Assembly (NCBI GenBank): GCA_027315045.1
Contig: DAHUZS010000143.1
Coordinates: 1 to 34,940, forward strand
Source of the DNA: Acidimicrobiaceae bacterium
GTDB lineage: Bacteria; Actinomycetota; Acidimicrobiia; Acidimicrobiales; RAAP-2
DNA length: 34,940 nt
Direction: 5' to 3'
The notes under the pieces are model-generated. The model did no database searches. It saw only the letters and a list, made by a program, of their open reading frames with translations, and was not told the DNA's origin. Every line of letters starts with the position of its first letter. The stretch's first letter is position 1. Position numbers and translations under genes: made by a program. This document shows, piece by piece, positions 9,133 to 18,071 of the stretch.

Positions 9133-9139
9133 ACTGGGG

Positions 9140-9616
9140 GTGTTCTGCCACAACTGCGGGCACCGGAACCCCTCGGGGGTGAATTTCTGCTCGTCTTGTG
9201 GCACCGCCCTCCACCACGACGCATCCGAGACCACCATCACCCTGCAGCCGGTCGACGAGCACGGTGAATCGCCCGACGAGGAACCGACCGTCACCCTGGT
9301 CGAGGTCCCGCGGGGCCAGGGCGTTCTCGTCGTGAAGCGGGGCCCGAGCGTCGGCACCCGCTACCCGCTCGACAAGCCCTTGACCAGGGCGGGAAGGCAC
9401 CCCGACAGCGACATCTTCCTCGACGACATCACGGTGTCGCGTCGCCACGCCGAGCTCGAGCGGCAGGACGACGGCTCGGTGGTGATCCGAGACGACGGCT
9501 CGTTGAACGGCACCTACGTCAACCGGGAGCGGATCGAAGAACAGCGCCTCGTCGGCGGTGACGAGGTCCAGATCGGCAAGTTCAAGCTCGTCTACCTGGT
9601 GGCGGGGGACGAGTGA
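9140..9616 (+). CDS. garA: GarA-like FHA-domain protein with N-terminal zinc ribbon
   Basis: The 158-residue cytosolic protein has a CxxC-x10-CxxC zinc ribbon (Cys3, 6, 17, 20), an ETT motif (Glu30, Thr31, Thr32) and an FHA phosphothreonine-binding domain (about 62-152) with AGRHPDSDIFLDD, VSRRHAE and SLNGTYVN. The FHA part is close to mycobacterial GarA (Rv1827). There PknG/PknB phosphorylate the ETT threonines, and the protein switches off 2-oxoglutarate dehydrogenase and glutamate dehydrogenase while activating glutamate synthase. The same gcvH-garA-MerR order supports orthology. The zinc ribbon replaces the short N-terminus of mycobacterial GarA. Its target here is unknown; KorAB, 5 kb upstream, is an inferred candidate. 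The stop overlaps the next GTG. Confidence 0.88.
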   Translation: MFCHNCGHRNPSGVNFCSSCGTALHHDASETTITLQPVDEHGESPDEEPTVTLVEVPRGQGVLVVKRGPSVGTRYPLDKPLTRAGRHPDSDIFLDDITVSRRHAELERQDDGSVVIRDDGSLNGTYVNRERIEEQRLVGGDEVQIGKFKLVYLVAGDE

Positions 9617-10659
9617 GCACCCGCACCTACCTGTCGATCGGCGACGTCCTCAGTCTCTTGCGCCAGGAGTTCCCCGACATCACCATCTCCAAGATCCGGT
9701 TCCTGGAGAGCCAGGGGCTCGTCGATCCGGAACGCTCGCCGTCGGGCTACCGCAAGTTCTACGAGCACGACGTGGACCGCCTCCGCTGGGTCCTGCGCCA
9801 GCAGCGTGAGCACTTCTTGCCGCTCAAAGTCATCCGGGATCGTCTCGTCTCAAACGGCGGGGACATCTCAGACTTCGACGACCTGGACGGGCCCGTGGAT
9901 CTCGACGACCTCGTCGAGGAAGAGACTGAGGATGCACCAACGGTGATCGAGGACGACACCGAGGCTTGGGAACCTGACGGGTCCGAGCCGTCGACCTCGC
10001 CCGAGGAGGAGCGCCGCGAGGTCGGTGTCGTCGCGGCGGCTCGTCAGGCCGACGGCCACGAGGCGGAGCGGGACGACGACTGGCGTCGAAAGACCGCGGC
10101 GCTCGGTCGCGACGTCCGGGCCACGAACGCGACGACGCCCCGGCCGAGCGCCGAGCGGGCGTCGGCACGAGCCGAGCCCTCGGCTCCGGCCGCCGAGCCC
10201 GAGCCACCCGCCCCGGCCACCGAGCCCGAGCCACCCACCCCGGCCCCACGGCGTGCCGAGACGCCTCCCTCGGAGGTCGGGGCCAGCCTCACCCTCGACG
10301 AGCTGTGCGCCGCGAGCGGCCTCGGGGCGATCGAGGTGGCCGCCATCGAGGGGTTCGGGCTGATCGAGCCCCTGGTCGTGGGGGGTGCCCTCTACTACGA
10401 CGAGGAGGGCCTGGCCGTGGCCCGACTGGTCGCCGACTTCGGCCGTTTCGGCATCGAGCCCCGCCACCTGCGGCTCTTCCGCAACGCCGTGGACCGGGAG
10501 CTCGGGCTGATCGAACAGGTGGTGACGCCTCTGCTCAGGCAGCGCAACCCCGAGGCCAGGCAGCGGGCGGTGGAGACGGCCGCCGAGCTGTCTCGTCTCG
10601 GCCAGACCCTGCGTGCTGGCCTGCTGCGACGGGCCTTGCGGCACCACCTGGGCGGCTAG
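9613..10659 (+). CDS. MerR-family transcriptional regulator, Rv1828-like, with long linker
   Basis: The 348-residue regulator has an N-terminal MerR winged helix (about 6-80, with TISKIRFLESQGLVDPER and SGYRKFYEHDVDRLRWV). A long acidic and Ala/Pro/Glu-rich linker follows (about 85-228), then a C-terminal helical effector domain (about 232-348). Mycobacterial Rv1828, in the same position after garA, is roughly 100 residues shorter; the difference is the linker, which includes a 27-bp tandem repeat. GTG 9613 overlaps the garA stop (GTGA), so the pair is coupled. It probably binds DNA as a dimer. No metal-binding cysteines typical of classical MerR sensors are visible, and the effector is unknown. 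Confidence 0.87.
   Translation: MSTRTYLSIGDVLSLLRQEFPDITISKIRFLESQGLVDPERSPSGYRKFYEHDVDRLRWVLRQQREHFLPLKVIRDRLVSNGGDISDFDDLDGPVDLDDLVEEETEDAPTVIEDDTEAWEPDGSEPSTSPEEERREVGVVAAARQADGHEAERDDDWRRKTAALGRDVRATNATTPRPSAERASARAEPSAPAAEPEPPAPATEPEPPTPAPRRAETPPSEVGASLTLDELCAASGLGAIEVAAIEGFGLIEPLVVGGALYYDEEGLAVARLVADFGRFGIEPRHLRLFRNAVDRELGLIEQVVTPLLRQRNPEARQRAVETAAELSRLGQTLRAGLLRRALRHHLGG
10192..10245 (+). repeat. 27-bp tandem repeat in the MerR linker
   Basis: Two 27-bp units (10192-10218 and 10219-10245) encode xEPEPPxPA, nine codons each. They differ at only two bases, both of which change the residue (GCC/ACC). The repeat keeps frame and lies in the low-complexity linker. Confidence 0.75.
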
Positions 10660-10723
10660 CACCACGACCACGAGGGCCGCTAACGCCGTCGACTCCGACG
10701 GGCGGCGGCGAAGGCTCGGGCGC

Positions 10724-10729
10724 TACATT
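10724..10729 (+). promoter_or_regulatory. -10 box of bifunctional nuclease gene (leaderless start)
   Basis: TACATT lies 6 bases before ATG 10736 with no ribosome binding site between. Confidence 0.55.
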
Positions 10730-10735
10730 GCGTGC

Positions 10736-11245
10736 ATGGTCGAGGTGCGACTGAGGGCAGTCAGAGTCGACTTGCAGTCCAACACCCCGGTGCTCCTCCT
10801 GCAGGAGACCGACGGCGAAGGACGCACCCTGCCGATCTTCATCGGCACCCCCGAGGCCGCGTCGATCGCGTACGCCCTCCAGGGGGTCACGATGCCGCGC
10901 CCCATGACCCACGACCTCTTGCGCGACGTCCTCATGTCCCTCGACGTCGAGATCGAGCGCGTGGTGATCACCGAACTGGAGAACTCCACCTACTACGCCG
11001 AACTCCGGTTGCGACGCGGCAACGACGTCACCGTGGTATCGAGCCGGCCTTCCGACGCGGTCGCGGTGGCGGTGCGGACCGGGAGCCCACTGTTCGTCTC
11101 CGACGAGCTGATGGACGCCGAGGGCATCGTGCTCGCCCCCGAGAGCATCGATGACGAGGACGACGAGGAACCGCCGCCCGAGGAGTTGATCGGCCAGTTC
11201 CACGAGTTCTTGAAGGAGATCAAGCCGGAGGACTTCGCCACCTGA
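10736..11245 (+). CDS. Bifunctional nuclease family protein (BFN/DUF151)
   Basis: The 169-residue protein is a member of the bifunctional nuclease (DUF151) family, related to Rv1829. Landmarks are LPIFIGTPEAASIAYALQG (33-51), the RPMTHDLL block and the C-terminal SRPSDAVAVAVRTGSPLFVSDELM segment. The end is strongly acidic (DDEDDEEPPPEE). Plant members have RNase and DNase activity; bacterial function is unclear. Start ATG 10736 fits the TACATT box and the family's usual N-terminus. Synteny with Rv1828-Rv1829 is retained, but the following Rv1830-like gene is displaced about 6.8 kb downstream. It converges with acuI across 47 bp. Confidence 0.9.
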   Translation: MVEVRLRAVRVDLQSNTPVLLLQETDGEGRTLPIFIGTPEAASIAYALQGVTMPRPMTHDLLRDVLMSLDVEIERVVITELENSTYYAELRLRRGNDVTVVSSRPSDAVAVAVRTGSPLFVSDELMDAEGIVLAPESIDDEDDEEPPPEELIGQFHEFLKEIKPEDFAT

Positions 11246-11292
11246 GCGGATCCCGCCGCCGGTGGGCCGGTCTTCCCGCCGATCGCCGGCGC

Positions 11293-12285
11293 CTAACGGT
11301 CCGGTCGGACCAGGACCTTGCCTCGGACCGCCGAGCGCGCAAGGTCGTCGAGCGCCGCGCTGATCCCCTCCAACCCGATCTCGCGTTCGACCATCGCCTC
11401 GACCCGTGCCGCCGGAAAGTCCGAGGCCACCGTGGCCCAGACCGCTCGGCGCTCGGCGATGGGCGTGAGCACCGAGTCGATGCCGACCAGGGTGACGCCG
11501 CGGATGATGAAGGGGTAGACGGTCGAGGTGAACTCGGCTCCACCGGTCAGGCCGGTCGCGGCGACCGCCCCGCCGTAGCGGACCGAGCGCAGCACGGCCG
11601 AGAGCGTCGGACCGCCCACGCAGTCGAGCGCGGCGGCCCAGCGCTCGGCACCGAGTACCCGGCCGGAGTCGCCGCCCACATCGTCCCGTCCGATCACCGA
11701 GGCGGCCCCGAGCGCCCGCAGGTAGGGGTGCTCGGCGGCCTTGCCGGTCGAGGCCACCACCTCGTAGCCGCGGGAGGCGAGGAGCGAGACCGCCATGCTG
11801 CCGACGCCGCCGGTCGCGCCGGTGACCAAGACCGGCCCGTCCGCAGGCGACAGCCCGTTGCGCTCCAGGCCCCGCAGCGAGAGGGCCGCGGTGAAGCCGG
11901 CCGTCCCGACCGTGGCCGCCTGGCGGGTGCTCACGCCCTCGGGCAGCGGCACCACCCAACCCTCGGGCACCCGGGCCCGGGTGGCGAACCCGCCGTGGTG
12001 GGCGACCCCGAGGTCGTAGCCGTGGACCGCGACGGCCGTACCGGCTGCCAGCGCGGGGGTGGCGCTCTCGGCCATCGTGCCGGCCAGGTCGACGCCGGGC
12101 ACCAACGGAAAGGTGCGGGCCACCCGGTTGCCCGGCTGCACCACCATCGAGTCCTTGAAATTGAGGGCCGACCACTCGACTTCGATGACGACCGGGTCGT
12201 CCCCGAGCTCGTCCTCGGCCAGGTCCTCGACCGCGCGTCGCAGGTCCTCGCCGTCTCGCCGCACCACGAATGCCCGAACGCCCAT
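11293..12285 (-). CDS. acuI: AcuI/YhdH-type NADPH-dependent quinone or acrylyl-CoA reductase (MDR superfamily)
   Basis: The 330-residue protein is a zinc-independent medium-chain dehydrogenase/reductase. It has an N-terminal GroES-like fold with SALNFKDSMV (39-48) and PGVDLAG (63-69), and a Rossmann fold with TGATGGVGSMAV (155-166) and the NADPH-specific ASTGK (178-182). These blocks match the AcuI/YhdH subfamily, whose characterised members reduce acrylyl-CoA to propionyl-CoA. Start ATG 12285 has a TAGAGT box exactly 6 bases upstream and no Shine-Dalgarno, so it is probably leaderless. It is transcribed divergently from the S9 peptidase gene, only 34 bp away. Physiological substrate is inferred. 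Confidence 0.85.
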   Translation of the reverse strand: MGVRAFVVRRDGEDLRRAVEDLAEDELGDDPVVIEVEWSALNFKDSMVVQPGNRVARTFPLVPGVDLAGTMAESATPALAAGTAVAVHGYDLGVAHHGGFATRARVPEGWVVPLPEGVSTRQAATVGTAGFTAALSLRGLERNGLSPADGPVLVTGATGGVGSMAVSLLASRGYEVVASTGKAAEHPYLRALGAASVIGRDDVGGDSGRVLGAERWAAALDCVGGPTLSAVLRSVRYGGAVAATGLTGGAEFTSTVYPFIIRGVTLVGIDSVLTPIAERRAVWATVASDFPAARVEAMVEREIGLEGISAALDDLARSAVRGKVLVRPDR

Positions 12286-12291
12286 CGAGCC

Positions 12292-12297
12292 ACTCTA
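12292..12297 (-). promoter_or_regulatory. -10 box of acuI (leaderless start)
   Basis: TAGAGT on the minus strand lies 6 bases before ATG 12285. It sits 7 bp from the oppositely oriented TACGGT box of the peptidase gene, so the two polymerases would compete for this short region. Confidence 0.6.
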
Positions 12298-12304
12298 GGA
12301 GGGC

Positions 12305-12310
12305 TACGGT
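12305..12310 (+). promoter_or_regulatory. -10 box of S9 peptidase gene (near-leaderless)
   Basis: TACGGT lies 9 bases before GTG 12320. No Shine-Dalgarno is seen. Confidence 0.5.
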
Positions 12311-12319
12311 GCGCTCGGA

Positions 12320-14236
12320 GTGCCCCCGACCTCGCCCTATGGCACCTGGCCCTCGCCGCTGTCGGCGGCCGACGTCGCCGGCGCACGCCTCTCGCGCTCG
12401 GCGCTCGCGTCCGACGGCACCTCGCTGTGGTGGCTCGAGGCCCGGCCGCAGGAGGGTGGCCGGAGCGTGCTCGTGCGGCTCCGGCCGGGATCTTCGCCTG
12501 CGGTCGTGTCGCCTGAGGGGACCTCGGTGCGCTCCCGGGTGCACGAGTACGGCGGCGGGGCCTGGTGCCTCCTCGATGCCGCCGACGGCGCCTTCGCCTT
12601 CGTTGACGACCGGACTCAGCGGGTGTTCGCCTCGGTCCCCGGTGGCCCGACGGTCCCTCTGGGCGCCGAGGGACCCGAGGACCCAGAGAAGGAGCGATGG
12701 CGCCACGGCGGGCTGGTCGCATTGGGGGACCGCAGCGTGCTGGCGGTGCGCGAGCGGCTGGGCGAAGGCCCCCCGGCGCGCTCGATCGTGCGCCTCGCCG
12801 CCGAGCACCCGGTCGAGTCAACGTTGTGCTCGGGACGGGACTTCTACGGCTCGGTCGCCGTGTCGCCCGACCGCCGCCGCCTGGCCTGGGTGCTCTGGGA
12901 CCACCCCGACATGCCCTGGGACGCCACCGAACTGTGGGTGGGGGAGCTCGGGGCCCGGGGCGTCTCGGGTGCCGTCCGGGTCGGTCTCGGGGTCCTCGAC
13001 GGGGCGTCGGTCGACCAGCCGGTCTGGACCGGACCCGACACCTTGTGCTTCGTCGCCGACGCAGCCGGCTGGTGGCAGCCCTGGCGCATGGAGGGCGGCC
13101 GCCTCGAGCGGCGCTGTGACCTGGAGGCCGAGTTCCAAGGACCGGCGTGGACCTTCGGCCAGCACACCCTGGTCGACCTGGGGGAGGGCCGCCTCGGCTG
13201 CGTGTGGCGCCGTCTCGGGGTCGACCACGTGGGGGTCCTCGAGCCCGACGCTCGGCTCGTCCCCCTGGACCAGCCGTGCGTGGCCGTGTCCTCGCTCTGC
13301 GAGACCGGCGGGGGCCTGGCCTGGCTGGGCCAGCGCGAGACGACCCTCCCGGGGCTCTGGTGGTCCCGGGCCGGGGGGCCGGCCGTGGAGGTGGCCGGGG
13401 GTGGCCGCCCGGGGGCCCTCGCGAGCGCGGACGTCTCGGTGGCCGAACCGCTCAGCGTCGGGACCGCCGAGGGGACGGTGCACGCCGCGTTCTACCCCCC
13501 GGTGCACATCGGCTGGCGGGGCCCCGAGGGCGCGGCGCCCCCGCTCGTCGTGTGCTGCCACGGCGGGCCCACCTCGAGCGCCACGGCGGGCTTCGACCCG
13601 GTGGTGCAGATGCTGACCACCCGTGGGTACGCGGTGGCCACGGTCGACTACGCCGGCAGCACCGGCTACGGGCGCCGCTACCGCCAGGCCCTCGAGGGGC
13701 GGTGGGGGGAGGCCGACGTCGACGATTGCGTGGCGGTGGCAGGGTTCCTGGCCGACGCCGGGCGGGTCGACGGGGAAAAGATGGCCATCCGTGGCGGGAG
13801 TGCCGGGGGACTGACGGCCCTCGGCGCGCTGGTGCGCTCCGACTGCTTCTGCGCCGCGGTGTCGTGGTACGGGGTGAGCGATCTGGCCACACTGGTGTCG
13901 GGCACCCACGACTTCGAGTCCCGTTACACCGAGCGCCTGGTCGGTCCGCTCCCCGAGGCCGCCGCCGCCTATGCCGAGCGCTCGCCGGTGCGCCGCGCCG
14001 ACGACATCGACGGGGCGGTCCTGCTCCTCCAGGGCGAGGACGACCCGGTGGTCCCACCCGGACAGACCCTCTCGATGGCCGAGGCCCTGCGGTCCCGGGG
14101 GCTCCAGTGCCGGACCCTCCTCTTCCCCGGCGAGTCCCACGGGTTCCGACGGGCCGAGACCCTCCTCGCCGCCTACCAGGCCGAGCTCGCGTTCTACGCG
14201 GAGATCCTGGCGGGCGGGGACGGGAGCCCGCCGTGA
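12320..14236 (+). CDS. S9 family serine peptidase (prolyl oligopeptidase / acylaminoacyl-peptidase type)
   Basis: The 638-residue protein has an N-terminal beta-propeller (about 1-370) that gates access, and a C-terminal alpha/beta-hydrolase peptidase domain (about 385-632). The catalytic triad is visible: Ser494 in GGSAGG, Asp575 in QGEDDPVVPP and His607 in GESHGF. CCHGGPTSSAT, forming the oxyanion region, is also typical. No signal peptide is present, so it is likely a cytosolic oligopeptide or acyl-peptide hydrolase. GTG 12320 is the first in-frame start downstream of the TACGGT box. It diverges from acuI and is followed by the GT-C-like gene on the same strand after 82 bp, with a separate promoter there. 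Confidence 0.92.
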   Translation: MPPTSPYGTWPSPLSAADVAGARLSRSALASDGTSLWWLEARPQEGGRSVLVRLRPGSSPAVVSPEGTSVRSRVHEYGGGAWCLLDAADGAFAFVDDRTQRVFASVPGGPTVPLGAEGPEDPEKERWRHGGLVALGDRSVLAVRERLGEGPPARSIVRLAAEHPVESTLCSGRDFYGSVAVSPDRRRLAWVLWDHPDMPWDATELWVGELGARGVSGAVRVGLGVLDGASVDQPVWTGPDTLCFVADAAGWWQPWRMEGGRLERRCDLEAEFQGPAWTFGQHTLVDLGEGRLGCVWRRLGVDHVGVLEPDARLVPLDQPCVAVSSLCETGGGLAWLGQRETTLPGLWWSRAGGPAVEVAGGGRPGALASADVSVAEPLSVGTAEGTVHAAFYPPVHIGWRGPEGAAPPLVVCCHGGPTSSATAGFDPVVQMLTTRGYAVATVDYAGSTGYGRRYRQALEGRWGEADVDDCVAVAGFLADAGRVDGEKMAIRGGSAGGLTALGALVRSDCFCAAVSWYGVSDLATLVSGTHDFESRYTERLVGPLPEAAAAYAERSPVRRADDIDGAVLLLQGEDDPVVPPGQTLSMAEALRSRGLQCRTLLFPGESHGFRRAETLLAAYQAELAFYAEILAGGDGSPP

Positions 14237-14263
14237 GGCCGCCCCGGGCCGAGACCCCGCTGG

Positions 14264-14269
14264 TACCCT
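14264..14269 (+). promoter_or_regulatory. -10 box upstream of GT-C-like gene
   Basis: TACCCT lies 49 bases before GTG 14319. Unlike the leaderless cases, this leader contains a GGGGAGA ribosome binding site just before the start. Confidence 0.4.
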
Positions 14270-14318
14270 GGGTGAGAGGACGAGGGCGCGTCCCGCCGGG
14301 CGTGCCGCGGGGAGACGG

Positions 14319-15725
14319 GTGGTCAAGAGCCTGAAGGAGCGGGCGGGCGCCGCGGTTCGAACCTGGGAGCCCGAGGAGGGAGACGCGCTCGTCTACGCGC
14401 TCTCGGCCCTCTTCGCGCTGTGCACCATCTACGTGTCAACTGACGTGCTCTACCGCCAGTGGGCCACCCTGGCCCTCGGGCCCTACCTGCTGGCGGCGGC
14501 GGGGTCGATCGGGATCGGCTGGTACCGCCGGACCCGGGGTCGGCTCCAGCCCAAGACGGCCGAGCGTCGTCCCCTGCGCAACTGGTCGGTGCCGCGGGTG
14601 GTGCTGTTCCTGGTCGCGCTATTCGGGGCGACGCTCATCCCGCTCTCCTTGGAGGTCGCTTGGCGCACTGACGGGAACGCCGCGGCCCACGCCCAGCCGG
14701 AGGTCGCGGTGGTCGAGCAGGCCGGCCAACGGGCCGACCAGGGCCTCAACCCGTACCACGCCTCGGTGCGGAACGGGAAGCCGGTGTCGATCGTGAAGGG
14801 CGAGCCGACCTACGAATCCTTCTACCCGTACCTGCCGCTCATGACGGTCTTCGGTCTGCCGAGCGGCCTCAACGCTCCCCACCGCCTCACCGACGCCCGG
14901 GTGGCCTTCAGTGGCGTGACCCTGCTTGCCGTCCTCTTGGCGTTGGCGCTGGCCCGGGCCCCGAGCGAGGCCAAGGTCCGCACCCTCCAGGTGCTCACCG
15001 CGCTGCCGACCGCGGCCCTCCTGCTCGCCACCGGCGGCGATGACATGCCGATCGTGGCCCTGCTCCTCTTGGCCATGGTGCTGGCCCAGCGGCGCAAACC
15101 CGGGTGGTCGGGGATCGTGCTCGGGATCGCCTCGGCGATGAAGTTCACCGCCTGGCCGCTGGCGGTGCTGGCCCTGTTCGCGGCCCGCGACGCCTCGGGT
15201 CGGCGCGCCCCGCGACGCATGGCCCTCGGGATGGCGGCGGTGGCCGGCCCGGTGGTGGCGCCGTTTTGGATCCACGACCCCCACGTGTTCGTGGTGAACG
15301 TGATCCTCTTCCCCCTCGGCCTCGCCGGCGTGGCCTCCCCGGCCGCCAGCCCGTTGCCCGGCCACCTGCTGGTCAGCGCGTTCCCGGTCCTGCACCACGC
15401 GCTGCCCATCGCGGCGTTCGTGCTCGGCGGGGCGGTGCTCGTCCGCTGGCTCGTCCGCCGCACCCCGGCCTGCCCAGCCGAGGTGAGCGCGCTGGCCGGT
15501 TGGGTCATGCTGGTCGCCATCCTCTTCGCCCCGGCCACCCGGTTCGGCTATCTGATCTACCCGATCAACTTCTTCGTGTGGGCAGCGTTGTTCCGGGGGG
15601 CCGACCGTAGCGAGCGCCTCGACGCCGTCCTGGCCGAGGTGATCCCGGCCAACCGCTCACAGCTGGTCCTGGACCTGGAGGATGCGCAGCGTGAACCGGG
15701 TGATGTCGGTGGTGCCCGACGCTGA
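14319..15725 (+). CDS. Polytopic membrane protein, GT-C / GT87 (DUF2029)-like glycosyltransferase
   Basis: The 468-residue protein has about ten hydrophobic helices, spread over both halves of the sequence. The loop after the second or third helix carries GLNPYHASVRNG and YESFYPYLPLM, which resemble the aromatic-Pro loop of actinobacterial polyprenyl-phosphate-mannose-dependent transferases (GT87). A role in envelope glycan or lipoglycan assembly is inferred. GTG 14319 is chosen because GGGGAGA precedes it and residues from there are hydrophilic N-terminal sequence leading to the first helix. The last 69 bp overlap the 3' end of the convergent gene at 15657-16244. Specific sugar and acceptor are unknown. 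Confidence 0.72.
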   Translation: MVKSLKERAGAAVRTWEPEEGDALVYALSALFALCTIYVSTDVLYRQWATLALGPYLLAAAGSIGIGWYRRTRGRLQPKTAERRPLRNWSVPRVVLFLVALFGATLIPLSLEVAWRTDGNAAAHAQPEVAVVEQAGQRADQGLNPYHASVRNGKPVSIVKGEPTYESFYPYLPLMTVFGLPSGLNAPHRLTDARVAFSGVTLLAVLLALALARAPSEAKVRTLQVLTALPTAALLLATGGDDMPIVALLLLAMVLAQRRKPGWSGIVLGIASAMKFTAWPLAVLALFAARDASGRRAPRRMALGMAAVAGPVVAPFWIHDPHVFVVNVILFPLGLAGVASPAASPLPGHLLVSAFPVLHHALPIAAFVLGGAVLVRWLVRRTPACPAEVSALAGWVMLVAILFAPATRFGYLIYPINFFVWAALFRGADRSERLDAVLAEVIPANRSQLVLDLEDAQREPGDVGGARR

Positions 15726-16244
15726 GAAGGTGCTCGGCGAGACGATCACCCCGAGCTGCCAGTAGAAGCCGTCGTCGCCAGGGAGTTGGCCCACCACCTG
15801 GCTGCCCGGCCGCCTGGTGGCCGGGCCGCTCGTCACGGTGTGCCAACCCAGCGCCTTGAACTCGGCCTTATAGAAGCCGAGCACCGCGCTCTGCGAGGCG
15901 TGCACCGAGAAGCTGACCTGACGGTCGTAGGACGACCCGGCGCCGGGGTTGGACGAGGCGCCGCGGACCGCCCCCTTGGGAAGGGTGATGGCGTCGAGGA
16001 CGTTCGCCGGGGGCTCGCCCCCGGTCTCGATCACCGACAGGCCGGCTTTGGCCGGCACCGCCAGCAGGCTCGACCCGGGCACGTTTGCCGGCCGGTCGGG
16101 CACCTTGGCCTGGGGGGTGGTGGTGTTGGTCAGCGCGGCACCGATCGAGAAGCTGGCCACGATGGCCACGGCCAGCGCGCCCACGATGAGCGCCGGCTTC
16201 ATGGAGAAGTTCTTCTTTGCCGGAGGCCGGGGCGCGTCGGCCAT
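15657..16244 (-). CDS. Small membrane-anchored exported protein, unknown function
   Basis: The 195-residue protein has a short basic cytoplasmic N-terminus, one hydrophobic segment (about 17-38) and a Thr/Pro-rich stalk. A compact extracytoplasmic domain of about 130 residues follows, containing FYKAEFKALGWHT, a pattern common in small actinobacterial exported proteins. No cysteine lipobox is present. I do not recognise a function. Start ATG 16244 is set by a TAGGCT box 8 bases upstream; the frame stays open further up but would run into thiD. The 3' end overlaps the convergent GT-C-like gene by 69 bp. Confidence 0.7.
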   Translation of the reverse strand: MADAPRPPAKKNFSMKPALIVGALAVAIVASFSIGAALTNTTTPQAKVPDRPANVPGSSLLAVPAKAGLSVIETGGEPPANVLDAITLPKGAVRGASSNPGAGSSYDRQVSFSVHASQSAVLGFYKAEFKALGWHTVTSGPATRRPGSQVVGQLPGDDGFYWQLGVIVSPSTFSASGTTDITRFTLRILQVQDQL

Positions 16245-16246
16245 GA

Positions 16247-17953
<1,707 letters not shown>

Positions 17954-18002
17954 GCACCCGGCTTCGCCGCTCACCCCCCACTGCCTCGGAAAATACCGCC
18001 AT

Positions 18003-18010
18003 GTAATTAC
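18003..18010. promoter_or_regulatory. Palindrome upstream of the ResR-like regulator (candidate operator)
   Basis: GTAATTAC is a perfect 8-bp palindrome in otherwise very GC-rich DNA. It ends 21 bp before the TAGTGT box at 18032-18037, so it covers the expected -35 position of the regulator gene. MerR proteins bind symmetric sites in their promoters, so autoregulation is a reasonable inference. Confidence 0.35.
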
Positions 18011-18031
18011 CTCCGTGTGATGTCCCTGGGG

Positions 18032-18037
18032 TAGTGT
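18032..18037 (+). promoter_or_regulatory. -10 box of the ResR-like regulator gene
   Basis: TAGTGT lies 34 bases before GTG 18072. The leader carries a strong GGAGGAGG ribosome binding site at 18060-18067, unlike most genes here. Confidence 0.5.
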
Positions 18038-18071
18038 GGCCGCGGGAGGAAGTACGGCGGAGGAGGAGATT

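Noticed and set aside
10535-12808. Very long minus-strand open frame antisense to the MerR, BFN and peptidase genes
   Set aside because: It is Arg/Gly/Pro-rich without domains and is a typical by-product of high-GC codon usage. The real genes in this span are supported by homology.
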